From Janibacter cremeus (GTDB lineage Bacteria; Actinomycetota; Actinomycetes; Actinomycetales; Dermatophilaceae), in NCBI RefSeq assembly GCF_029395675.1, contig NZ_CP115184.1, positions 2,604,001 to 2,668,000 on the forward strand: a stretch of DNA of 64,000 nt, written 5' to 3'. The notes beneath the pieces are model-generated. The model was given only the letters and a program-made list of their open reading frames with translations. It was not told the origin of the DNA and did not search any database. Shown one piece after another: positions 25,120 through 32,177 of the stretch. Position 1 is the stretch's first letter. Every line of letters starts with the position of its first letter. The position numbers were made by a program, and so were the translations under genes.

Positions 25120-25757
25120 GCACGTCCGAACGATCCACAACGCCCGACGCACGCGAGCCCGGCCTTGCCTCTCGCGACCGGATCCTGATCGCGGCGGCGG
25201 AGGTCGCCCGGGAGCGTGGGGTCACCGGAGCGACGGTCGCCGCCATCTGCAAGCGGTCCGGACTGCCGGTGTCGAGCCTCTACTGGCACTTCACCGACAA
25301 GGACGCGCTGTTCGCGGAGGTCGTGCGCACCAGTTTTGCGCGCTGGCTCGCCGAGTCACCGGGGTGGACGTCCCGGTCTGATGATGTGCTGGACCATGTC
25401 GCGGAACTCCTGCGCACCACCGAGGAGACGCTGCGTCGCAAGCCGAGTTTCATGAACATCGGGATGCAGGTCCTGCTCGAGGACGGGGATGACACCCAGC
25501 AGACCCGTCAGGCCTATCTCGACGTGCGGGCCCAGGCGTTGACGATGATGACGGTCTGGCTCGAACGGGCCCTCTCCGACCTCCGCGATCCCCAGCTGGT
25601 CCGCGATGTCGCGATCCTGTTCCGCGCGCTCTCGGACGGCCTCGTCGTCGCCGGTGAAGCCTTCGACGACCTGGAAGCGATGCAGATCATCGACCTCTTC
25701 GTCCCGATGATCCAGGCCCTTCTGCGTCGGGCGATCGCCAGCGGTAGTCGTCCTTGA
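25116..25757 (+). CDS. TetR-family transcriptional regulator 2
   Basis: This 213-residue regulator has helix-turn-helix GVTGATVAAICKRSGLPVSS followed by LYWHFTDKDALF. The ATG at 25116 overlaps the stop of the first tetR gene (ATGA). The ligand domain (LRRKPSFMNIGMQVLLEDGDD) differs from that of its partner, so the pair may read two different inducers. An operator-controlled promoter for the next gene lies 65 bases after its stop. Confidence 0.9.
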   Translation: MSTSERSTTPDAREPGLASRDRILIAAAEVARERGVTGATVAAICKRSGLPVSSLYWHFTDKDALFAEVVRTSFARWLAESPGWTSRSDDVLDHVAELLRTTEETLRRKPSFMNIGMQVLLEDGDDTQQTRQAYLDVRAQALTMMTVWLERALSDLRDPQLVRDVAILFRALSDGLVVAGEAFDDLEAMQIIDLFVPMIQALLRRAIASGSRP

Positions 25758-25802
25758 TGGAGCAGTTGCACCAGCGGTAGTGGTCGTCATTCGCTTTCGC
25801 CG

Positions 25803-25830
25803 TTGACTTGATCGAGCCCTTCTGTAGTGT
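25803..25830 (+). promoter_or_regulatory. Candidate promoter of the paraoxonase-like gene
   Basis: TTGACT (25803-25808) and TAGTGT (25825-25830) are spaced by 16 bases. The -10 lies inside the operator at 25823-25838, a classic repression geometry. Confidence 0.55.
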
Positions 25831-25838
25831 TCACTACA
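25823..25838. promoter_or_regulatory. Operator of the TetR regulon (perfect)
   Basis: TGTAGT-GTTC-ACTACA is the best match of the series and a perfect 6-bp inverted repeat. It is followed by an unrelated perfect hairpin, ACTTGAC-CCCC-GTCAAGT at 25842-25859, in the 5-prime leader of the downstream gene. Confidence 0.72.
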
Positions 25839-25893
25839 CTGACTTGACCCCCGTCAAGTGGTTCGACGACGCACCACGTAAGGACGACATCCC

Positions 25894-27009
25894 ATGCCCA
25901 CAGCCCAGTCGGCTCTCACGCGTATCGCCGCCGCCGCGGTGCTCGCCCTGACCGCGTCCACGGTTCCCACGGGGGCCGGCGCGACGCCCTCGCAGGCCAC
26001 TCCGACCCACGAGCTGACCGGTTTCCTCGCGGGCCCGGAAAGCCCGGAGGACATCGTCGAGGTGCCCGACTCCGAAACGGCGATCGTCAGCGGTCTGTCG
26101 GCAGACCCGTTGTCGACGGACAGTGTCGGGCACCTCTATGCCGTTGATGCCGGCACGCACGCGGTCACCGAGATCTGGCCCGGTCGCACGTGGTCCGTGG
26201 ACTGGGACCGGTCACGGTTCCCCGACTGCGGCGGAGCTCCCGATCCGACGATCGCCTCGCCACACGGGATCAACATCGAGCAGAAGGGAGACGACGTCCA
26301 CGAGCTGTACGTCGTCAACCACGGCGGGCGTGAGGGCGTGGAGGTCTTCGAGCTCGACCTCAGGGACGGGATCGACCTGACGTGGACCGGGTGCGTGACC
26401 CTGCCCGGTGGAACCTTCGCCAACGGTGTGGCTCCCCTGCCCGGCGGCGACGAGTTGGTCGTGACCAACTTCTTCGACCCGACGGAGTCCGACCCCTTCT
26501 CGCAGATCTTCAGTGACACGCCGAGCGGCAACCTCATGCGGTGGAGCGCGGAGTCGGGGTGGAGCGTCGTGCCGGAGTCCGCCATGGCGGGCCCCAACGG
26601 TGTCGTCGTGACACGGGAGGGCCGCACTGCCTTCGTGGCCGAATGGGGTGGACGCCGGGTCCACCGCATCCCGCTGGACGGAAGTCGGGCGAACGAGCGT
26701 TCTGCCGTCGGCAGGACCAGCGTCGATGTGCCCCTCATGCCGGACAATCTCCGACTCTCGCGCGAGGGCGAGGTCCTCGTGACGGGGCAGGACTTCACGA
26801 CGGCGGAGGTCATCGCCTGTCAGTCGGACGACCTGGCGAACTGTCCGACGGGGCTGGAGGTCCTGGCGGTGGATCCCCGGCGGATGACCACGCACACGAT
26901 CTACGAGGGCGAGCCGAAGAACTTCCGGGCTCCCACGGTGGCCACCCCCGTCGGGGACGAGGTCTGGGTGGGTGCGGTCAAGGGTGACCGGATGGCCGTC
27001 CTCCGCTGA
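25894..27009 (+). CDS. Secreted paraoxonase/SMP-30-like beta-propeller, possible lactonase or esterase
   Basis: This 371-residue protein begins with a Sec signal peptide (positively charged start, AAAAVLALTASTVPTG core, likely cleavage after GAGA). The mature part resembles six-bladed propeller hydrolases: IASPHGINIEQ, ELYVVNHGGREGVEVFELD and GGTFANGVAPLPGG parallel the calcium-site and His segments of paraoxonases. Such enzymes open lactones or hydrolyse aryl esters. Its promoter carries the best operator of the TetR regulon, so it probably acts outside the membrane on the precursor or lactone form of the module's substrate. This is an inference. Confidence 0.72.
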   Translation: MPTAQSALTRIAAAAVLALTASTVPTGAGATPSQATPTHELTGFLAGPESPEDIVEVPDSETAIVSGLSADPLSTDSVGHLYAVDAGTHAVTEIWPGRTWSVDWDRSRFPDCGGAPDPTIASPHGINIEQKGDDVHELYVVNHGGREGVEVFELDLRDGIDLTWTGCVTLPGGTFANGVAPLPGGDELVVTNFFDPTESDPFSQIFSDTPSGNLMRWSAESGWSVVPESAMAGPNGVVVTREGRTAFVAEWGGRRVHRIPLDGSRANERSAVGRTSVDVPLMPDNLRLSREGEVLVTGQDFTTAEVIACQSDDLANCPTGLEVLAVDPRRMTTHTIYEGEPKNFRAPTVATPVGDEVWVGAVKGDRMAVLR

Positions 27010-27146
27010 CGAGCGCCCCCAGCCCACCACGTTCGACGACGGGACGTTCCGCGGGTGGGAACGGCCGGCGCCGATCCCCCCTTCGTGAGGCAGAGTCGGT
27101 CAGACGGGCGCCGTTGCCCGCGCGAACGACCACGAAGGAGTGTTCG

Positions 27147-27515
27147 ATGACGACGATCATCGTGCAGCCATCGGGGACCGAGATCCACGTCGAGCCCGGT
27201 GACACCGTGCTGTCCGGCCTGCAGAAGGCCGGGTACGCGTACACGGTGGGCTGCCGTCGCGGCGGCTGCGGGATCTGCAAGATCGACGTCCTCGACGGTG
27301 AGTTCTCCTACTGTCGACCCGTGGCCGAGACGGTCATCACCGATGAGGAGCGAGCCGACGGCACCTGCCTGAGCTGCCGCGCCGTCCCCGGTGACGACCT
27401 GACCATCCAGATGCGAGACGCATCCCTGCGCCTCGTCAACCCCCTGCTGGGTCAGCTCAACGAGAAGGCGCGCAAGCGCGCCAAGGCTCCCAGCACCCCA
27501 CCGGAGGAGCAGTAA
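27147..27515 (+). CDS. [2Fe-2S] ferredoxin of the XylT/DmpQ type
   Basis: This 122-residue plant-type ferredoxin has cluster ligands in VGCRRGGCGICKI and the distal Cys in CLSCRAVP. XylT/DmpQ-type ferredoxins re-reduce the iron of catechol 2,3-dioxygenase after oxidative inactivation, and the dioxygenase gene starts 2 bases after this stop. I chose the ATG at 27147 because GAAGGAG lies directly upstream; an earlier in-frame ATG has no RBS. The Lys/Arg/Pro-rich C-terminus (EKARKRAKAPSTPPEEQ) is an extension. It begins the second catabolic module. Confidence 0.9.
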   Translation: MTTIIVQPSGTEIHVEPGDTVLSGLQKAGYAYTVGCRRGGCGICKIDVLDGEFSYCRPVAETVITDEERADGTCLSCRAVPGDDLTIQMRDASLRLVNPLLGQLNEKARKRAKAPSTPPEEQ

Positions 27516-27517
27516 AC

Positions 27518-28447
27518 ATGGGCATCATGCGAATGGGGTACGCCCACGTGCGTGTCACCGACATGACCGAGGCGAAGAACCACTACGCGTCGACCCTGGG
27601 TCTGTACGAGACCCTCGAGGACACCTCCCCAGAGGGGAACAAGCGCGTGTTCTACAAGGGCTGGGACGAGTGGGACCACCACTCCGTCGTCCTCGAGGAG
27701 GGTGGCGTCGGCGTCGTCAAGTACGGCTGGAAGGTCGAGCACGAGGCCGACATCGACGCGATCGAGAAGAAGGCGCAGACCTTCGGCCTGACGGTCGAGC
27801 GGATGTCCAGCGGTGAGAACCCGGAGGTCGGGGACGGGATCCGCTTCACCACGACCAGCGACCACGTCTTCGAGGTCTACCACTCGCAGACCTCCATCGG
27901 CACCGAGGTCGGCACGCACAACCCCGACCCCTTCCCGCGCCACCTCGTCGGTGTCGGTGTCCCCGCGCTCGACCACTCGCTCATCACCTGCGAGGACCCG
28001 AAGCTGATGGAGAAGCTCCTGATGGAGGTCTTCGGCTTCTACGCGACCGAGCGGGTGCAGACCAGCCTCGACGCGGACCACGACCTCGTGGGCACGTGGC
28101 TGACGTCCAACAACCAGATCCACCAGCTGGCCGTCATCGGTGGCCCGCAGGGCAAGCTGCACCACTTCGCCTTCCGCCTGGACGACTGGAGCCAGGTCGG
28201 CCACGCGGCGGACATCTTCACCATGGACGACGTCTCGGTCGACGTCACGCCGACCCGCCACGGCATCACCCGGGGGCAGACGACGTACTTCTTCGACCCG
28301 AGCGGCAACCGCAACGAGGTCTTCGCCGGTGGCTACCTCGCCTACCCCGACCGGCCGACCAACGTCTGGACCGTGGACCAGCTCGGCCAGGGCATCTTCT
28401 ACCACGCCCGCGAGCTCAACGAGCGCTTCACGACGGTCCTCACCTGA
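27518..28447 (+). CDS. dmpB: Catechol 2,3-dioxygenase
   Basis: This 309-residue type I extradiol dioxygenase of the XylE/DmpB branch converts catechol to 2-hydroxymuconic semialdehyde. Iron ligands are His in ALDHSLITCED, His in KLHHFAFRL and Glu in GNRNEVFAGGYLAYPD; the latter segment is diagnostic. Length and sequence match single-ring catechol enzymes, unlike the BphC-like enzyme at 14665. It lies between its ferredoxin and a GlcG-like gene, whose ATG overlaps its stop (TGATG). Confidence 0.95.
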   Translation: MGIMRMGYAHVRVTDMTEAKNHYASTLGLYETLEDTSPEGNKRVFYKGWDEWDHHSVVLEEGGVGVVKYGWKVEHEADIDAIEKKAQTFGLTVERMSSGENPEVGDGIRFTTTSDHVFEVYHSQTSIGTEVGTHNPDPFPRHLVGVGVPALDHSLITCEDPKLMEKLLMEVFGFYATERVQTSLDADHDLVGTWLTSNNQIHQLAVIGGPQGKLHHFAFRLDDWSQVGHAADIFTMDDVSVDVTPTRHGITRGQTTYFFDPSGNRNEVFAGGYLAYPDRPTNVWTVDQLGQGIFYHARELNERFTTVLT

Positions 28448-28872
28448 TGGAGCACGTCCGCACGAGCGCCGTCCTGACCCTCGCGGGGGCCAGGGCGGCG
28501 CTCGACGCTGCCCTGGCCCATGCGCGGAGCAACGACCTGCGGATGAACGTGGCCGTCGTGGACACCGGCGGTGTGCTGCTGTCCTTCGCGCGGATGGACG
28601 GTGCCTTCAGCAACTCCGGACCGATCGCGATCGACAAGGCCCGCACGAGCGTCGGCTTCGGCGGTGCACCGACCGCGGACCTCTACGCCGCGCTCGCCGG
28701 CGAGGACGCCGTCATCCGGGGCATCGCCAACCGTCCGGGGGTCGCCGCCTTCGGCGGGGCCGTGCCGATCCGGGTCGATGGTGAGTTGGTCGGCGCGATC
28801 GGTGCCTCCGGTGGCTCGGCCGAGCAGGACGCCCAGGTCGCCACCGCCGGCGCCGACGCCGTCGGCGCCTGA
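28447..28872 (+). CDS. GlcG/HbpS-like (DUF336) protein
   Basis: This 141-residue protein is of the GlcG/HbpS/Cob(I)-related DUF336 family: MNVAVVDTGGVLLSFARMDGAF, AIDKARTSVGFG and RPGVAAFGGAVPIRVDGELVGAIGASGG. No signal peptide is visible, so it is probably cytoplasmic. Genes of this family recur beside catechol 2,3-dioxygenases, but their task there is not settled; heme or small-molecule binding is proposed. The start overlaps the dioxygenase stop. A strong hairpin follows. Confidence 0.88.
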   Translation: MEHVRTSAVLTLAGARAALDAALAHARSNDLRMNVAVVDTGGVLLSFARMDGAFSNSGPIAIDKARTSVGFGGAPTADLYAALAGEDAVIRGIANRPGVAAFGGAVPIRVDGELVGAIGASGGSAEQDAQVATAGADAVGA

Positions 28873-28890
28873 CCTCGGGGAGGGAGCCCA

Positions 28891-28926
28891 CCCCCTTCGC
28901 AGGAGCCTAAGCAGTTGCGAAGGGGG
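28891..28926. terminator. Terminator hairpin between the dioxygenase operon and araC
   Basis: CCCCCTTCGCA (28891-28901) pairs perfectly with TGCGAAGGGGG (28916-28926) around a 14-base loop. It lies between convergent genes and can serve both strands. Confidence 0.65.
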
Positions 28927-28968
28927 GAGCCTCCCGTGGTGCAGGAGCCTAAGCAGTTGCGAAGGGGG
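28899..28968. repeat. Two 28-bp direct repeats overlapping the terminator
   Basis: An identical 28-base unit (beginning GCAGGAGCCTAAG and ending TTGCGAAGGGGG) occurs at 28899-28926 and 28941-28968, 42 bases apart. The second copy lacks its own left hairpin arm. The core AGCAGTTGCG half matches one arm of the palindromes at 36882-36935. Confidence 0.85.
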
Positions 28969-28986
28969 TGGGCGCAGGCGTCCGGG

Positions 28987-29940
28987 TCAGGAGCTGGCGG
29001 CCAGGGTCTGGCTGGGCAGCCGGCCGTACCGGCTCCGGTAGGCGGCCGCGAAGCGGCCCAGGTGGGTCACGCCCCAGCGCACGGCCACGTCGGTGACGCT
29101 GCCGCCGCGGCCGTGGACGAGGTCGTCGTGGACGCGCTCGAGACGCACGTCGTGGAGGTAGGCCAGGGGGGTCAGCCCGACGTGCTCGCGGAAGCACTGC
29201 TGCAGCCGGCGGACGCTGACACCCGCGACCTCGGCGAGGTCGGCGGGCGCCCACGGGCGCGCGGGATCATGCTCGATGGCGTCCATGACGCGTCGGATGG
29301 GCCGCGGACGCATCCCGGTCGGGCAGGTGGCGGAGTCCTCCTCGGGGACGGCCGTGAGCAGCAACCCCGTCACGAGCATGCTGGCGACGGACTCCGCCAC
29401 CTGCTCCCTGGTGTAGAGACTGCCACCGGCCTGCCGGGCGTTGTCGAAGGTCGTGCGCGCGAGCGTCAGCCAGGCAGCGCCCTCGGCCCCGCGCAGGTCG
29501 ATCACCCGGGGCAGCTGCACGTGCTTGCGGGCGAAGACCCGCTCGGCCTCCCGGGAGAGGTAGTCGCTGTCGATGCGCAGCCCGAGGACGGCGCGGTCCG
29601 CCGGCCACTCGGGCATCCGTGCCGGGGTGTCGGCGGGGAAGACCATCGCCTCGCCGGGAGTGGTGGTGAAGCTGTCGGAGCCGAGACGTGACTCCATGCT
29701 GCCCTCGAGCTGGATGTTGATCGCGAATGCGCCCGGGTGCTCGGTGACGATGTCGACCGTCGCGCCGAAGCGCATGTGGGCCAGGCGGCACACGGACAGG
29801 TCCACGACCTCCAGTCCGCAGTGCGACGCCGGTCCTCCCGAGCGGGGCTTCATGTCGTGCGGGAAGTAGGCGTCCGCGACGGCGTCGTGCACTCCCTCCC
29901 AGTCGTCGAAGGTCGGTGCCGACTGCAGAAGATGCTCCAT
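28987..29940 (-). CDS. AraC-family transcriptional regulator
   Basis: This 317-residue protein has an N-terminal AraC-binding-like domain of the XylS/DUF-type (FAINIQLEGSMESRLGSDSFTTTPGEAMVFPADTP, quoted in part: GEAMVFPADTP) and a C-terminal double helix-turn-helix with AEVAGVSVRRLQQCFREHVG and TDVAVRWGVTHLGRFAAAYR. It is divergent from the phenol hydroxylase operon and is probably its activator. The ATG at 29940 is preceded by AGGGAG. The 290-base divergent region carries a copy of the CGTTC-N9-GAACG motif. Confidence 0.92.
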   Translation of the reverse strand: MEHLLQSAPTFDDWEGVHDAVADAYFPHDMKPRSGGPASHCGLEVVDLSVCRLAHMRFGATVDIVTEHPGAFAINIQLEGSMESRLGSDSFTTTPGEAMVFPADTPARMPEWPADRAVLGLRIDSDYLSREAERVFARKHVQLPRVIDLRGAEGAAWLTLARTTFDNARQAGGSLYTREQVAESVASMLVTGLLLTAVPEEDSATCPTGMRPRPIRRVMDAIEHDPARPWAPADLAEVAGVSVRRLQQCFREHVGLTPLAYLHDVRLERVHDDLVHGRGGSVTDVAVRWGVTHLGRFAAAYRSRYGRLPSQTLAASS

Positions 29941-30005
29941 TGCACTCCCTCAGCGAGTCCGTGATCCACAGCAGCATGCGCAGCCGCCGGAGGTCCGTAG
30001 CCCGG

Positions 30006-30024
30006 CGTTCGCCACAGCGGAACG
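30006..30024. promoter_or_regulatory. CGTTC-N9-GAACG motif upstream of phenol hydroxylase
   Basis: CGTTC GCCACAGCG GAACG: a 19-bp inverted repeat in the araC/phenol hydroxylase divergent region. The same architecture occurs at 36947-36965 and, with one mismatch in an arm, at 35966-35984. It is a candidate binding site for one of the two IclR regulators. Confidence 0.5.
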
Positions 30025-30231
30025 TCCCCTGACACTACGACCCTTTGCTGACAGTCGTCTCCCGCAGCCACCCCGGCACCACCACCCGGCGCGAAGGGGG
30101 TGACCCCCCGGCTGCGGGGCGTCCGGAGCAGTCGTTGCGCTGGCTGGACAGACCTTTCGCCCAGCGGATCGCGGTCCGTCGGCGCGCGACCTACGTTCAT
30201 CTCCACGCCCCACCGAACCAGGAGAAGTGCA

Positions 30232-30678
30232 ATGACGCCCTTCATGACCCGCGTGGCCGAGTTCGTCGGCACCCCCGCGGACGAGGTCCCGCAGTTGGCC
30301 GAGCGCCGCTCGACGCTCCCGGAGACCCGGATCAGCCGTCGGGTGGCCACCGGCACCGGTGCGGACCGGCACGTGGCCCTGCGCTCGCTCGCCGAGCAGT
30401 ACGTGTGCGAGGCGAACGCCGTGCTCGGCGCCGACCACGACCACCTCGACCTCGTCGACGAGCCCCTGCCCAACGAGCTCGCCTTCACCGTCACCTTCAG
30501 GGACCACGGAGCCCGCTGCTCGACGACCTTCGCCGACGGTCGCGCCTTCGGTCGGCTCGTCGGGGACCTCTTCGACGAGGAGGAGGCCCGGGAGCTCGAG
30601 GGACCGGACGCGCTGCCGGACCTGCTGGTCCAGCTCATGGAGGCCGGGATGGAGGCCACCCCGACGACCTCCGCCTGA
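30232..30678 (+). CDS. Unrecognised first gene of the phenol hydroxylase operon (positional DmpK)
   Basis: The protein has 148 residues. Its place, just before the DmpL homologue, is where the assembly factor DmpK (P0) usually lies, but I cannot recognise the roughly 90-residue DmpK family in it. Visible features are an N-terminal MTPFMTRVAEFVGTPADEV, a middle segment LPNELAFTVTFRDHGARCSTTF and an acidic C-terminus. It has no signal peptide or membrane segment. The ATG at 30232 has AGGAGAAG upstream; a longer in-frame start at 30100 lacks an RBS. A role in assembly or regulation of the hydroxylase is a guess from position only. Confidence 0.75.
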   Translation: MTPFMTRVAEFVGTPADEVPQLAERRSTLPETRISRRVATGTGADRHVALRSLAEQYVCEANAVLGADHDHLDLVDEPLPNELAFTVTFRDHGARCSTTFADGRAFGRLVGDLFDEEEARELEGPDALPDLLVQLMEAGMEATPTTSA

Positions 30679-30714
30679 CCCCCCTTCGCCCGACCGACCC
30701 AAGGAGAACGTCCA

Positions 30715-31719
30715 GTGCAGTACGAACTCAAGACCCAGGTGATCGAGCCGCAGCGCTCGACCTTCACCCACCTCGTCAACCGCTACGGCGACAAGCCGGC
30801 CTCGCGCTACCTCGAGGGCAGCGTCGGTGTGCAGCCGCGGGAGCACTTCCACTACCGGCCGACCTACGACCCCGGCAAGGAGCTCTACGACGAGACCTAC
30901 AGCGTCTTCCGGCTGAGCGACCCCTACTCCTTCCTCGACCCGCGGCAGTACTACTACGCGCCGTACGTGACCTCGCGCTCGACCCACCACGAGGCCTTCG
31001 CGACCTCGCTGCAGTACATCGAGGACCGGGGCCTGCTGGAGCGCCTGCCGCAGGAGTGGAAGGACCTTCTCGGTGAGCTCGTCCTCCCGCTGCGCCACCT
31101 CGAGAGCGCCGGGCAGCTGATCCTGTGCGGGATGGCCCGGTTCGGGTACGGGTCGACCGTCACCCAGGCCGCGGCGTTCTCCGGCTTCGACCGGGTGGGC
31201 AACGCGCAGATCCTCAGCCGCCTGGGCATCGCGCTCGCCGGCGGGACCGCCGACCTGCTCGCCGAGGCCAAGACGCACTGGCTCGAGGACGAGCCGCTGC
31301 AGGGCCTGCGCCGACTGGCCGAGTACACGATCGTCGAGAAGGACTGGGGCATCGCCCTGCTGCACCTCGACGCCGTCGACCAGCTGCTCTACGACCTGCT
31401 CTACCGCCACCTGGACGACGAGGCGGTCACCGGTGGTGCACCCGCGTACTCGCTCTTCGCCCAGCACATGTCGAGCTGGTTCGCCGACAACCGCAAGTGG
31501 ATCGACGCGCTGCACAAGGCCTGGCGCGCGGACGAGGAGCTCGGGGCGACCAACGCCGGGCTGATCGCGCAGCACGGCGAGCTCGCCATGGACCAGGCGC
31601 TCGAGGCGGTCACCCCCTTCGCGGCCCGCGTCGACGAGCTGCTGGCCGTCGGTGCCGTGGACCGCGTGACCGCCCGTGCCGCCGAGGTTCGCCAGACGTA
31701 CGCGGCCGACCAGGCCTGA
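30715..31719 (+). CDS. dmpL: Phenol hydroxylase P1 component (oxygenase beta subunit)
   Basis: This 334-residue protein belongs to the bacterial multicomponent monooxygenase beta-subunit family (methane/toluene/phenol). Recognisable parts are YDPGKELYDETYSVFRLSDPYSFLDPRQYYYAPYV (quoted in part: SDPYSFLDPRQYYYAPYV) and VEKDWGIALLHLDAVDQLLY. It forms the (alpha-beta-gamma)2 oxygenase with DmpN and DmpO. It starts at GTG 30715 after AAGGAG. A CCCCCTTCG motif lies in the short gap before it. Confidence 0.93.
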   Translation: MQYELKTQVIEPQRSTFTHLVNRYGDKPASRYLEGSVGVQPREHFHYRPTYDPGKELYDETYSVFRLSDPYSFLDPRQYYYAPYVTSRSTHHEAFATSLQYIEDRGLLERLPQEWKDLLGELVLPLRHLESAGQLILCGMARFGYGSTVTQAAAFSGFDRVGNAQILSRLGIALAGGTADLLAEAKTHWLEDEPLQGLRRLAEYTIVEKDWGIALLHLDAVDQLLYDLLYRHLDDEAVTGGAPAYSLFAQHMSSWFADNRKWIDALHKAWRADEELGATNAGLIAQHGELAMDQALEAVTPFAARVDELLAVGAVDRVTARAAEVRQTYAADQA

Positions 31720-31732
31720 GGAAGGAAGCGAC

Positions 31733-32035
31733 ATGAGCGAGTCAACGCAGACCCCGACCTCGTCCCGGGACGTCGGGATGATCCTGCAGGAGTCCGAGGA
31801 CAACCGCCCCATCATCGAGGCGATCGAGGAGGACAACCCCGAGTGCAGCATCAGCCACACACCGGGCCTCGTGCGGATCACCGCACCCGGCCGGCTCGTC
31901 GTGCTGCAGGAGAGCGTCGAGGAGAAGCTCGGCCGGGAGTGGGAGACCCACGAGTTCCAGATGTCGATCGTCTCCTACTTCGGGAACATCCAGGAGTGGG
32001 ACGACGACGAGATCGTCATCGCCTGGGACCACTGA
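31733..32035 (+). CDS. dmpM: Phenol hydroxylase P2 component (effector/coupling protein)
   Basis: This 100-residue cofactorless effector of the MmoB/DmpM family is highly typical: RDVGMILQESEDNRPIIEAIEEDNP, quoted in part as DVGMILQESEDNRPI, then PGLVRITAPGRLVV, EEKLGREWETHEFQM and SYFGNIQEWDDDEIVIAW. It binds the hydroxylase and couples O2 activation to substrate oxidation. The ATG at 31733 follows GGAAGGAAG. A 142-base gap with repeats separates it from dmpN. Confidence 0.95.
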   Translation: MSESTQTPTSSRDVGMILQESEDNRPIIEAIEEDNPECSISHTPGLVRITAPGRLVVLQESVEEKLGREWETHEFQMSIVSYFGNIQEWDDDEIVIAWDH

Positions 32036-32044
32036 GCAGACACC

Positions 32045-32134
32045 GAGGTCTCGAGGCTCGTCGCAGAGCTCCGCGCACCTCGACCAGCGGGGCCGCCCGG
32101 ACGCCTCGACCAGCGGGGCCGCGACGCCTCGACC
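32045..32134. repeat. Extragenic repeat between dmpM and dmpN
   Basis: A 19-base unit (CCTCGACCAGCGGGGCCGC) occurs at 32078-32096 and 32104-32122, with a partial third copy (CCTCGACC) at 32127-32134. The block opens with GAGGTCTCGAGGCTCG, which can pair with the CCTCGACC parts. It resembles the dispersed extragenic palindromic elements seen in many actinobacteria. It occupies most of an otherwise empty gap inside the hydroxylase operon. Confidence 0.7.
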
Positions 32135-32177
32135 CGATCACGACTGATCCGAACAACGCCGTTCACAGGAGGACGAG

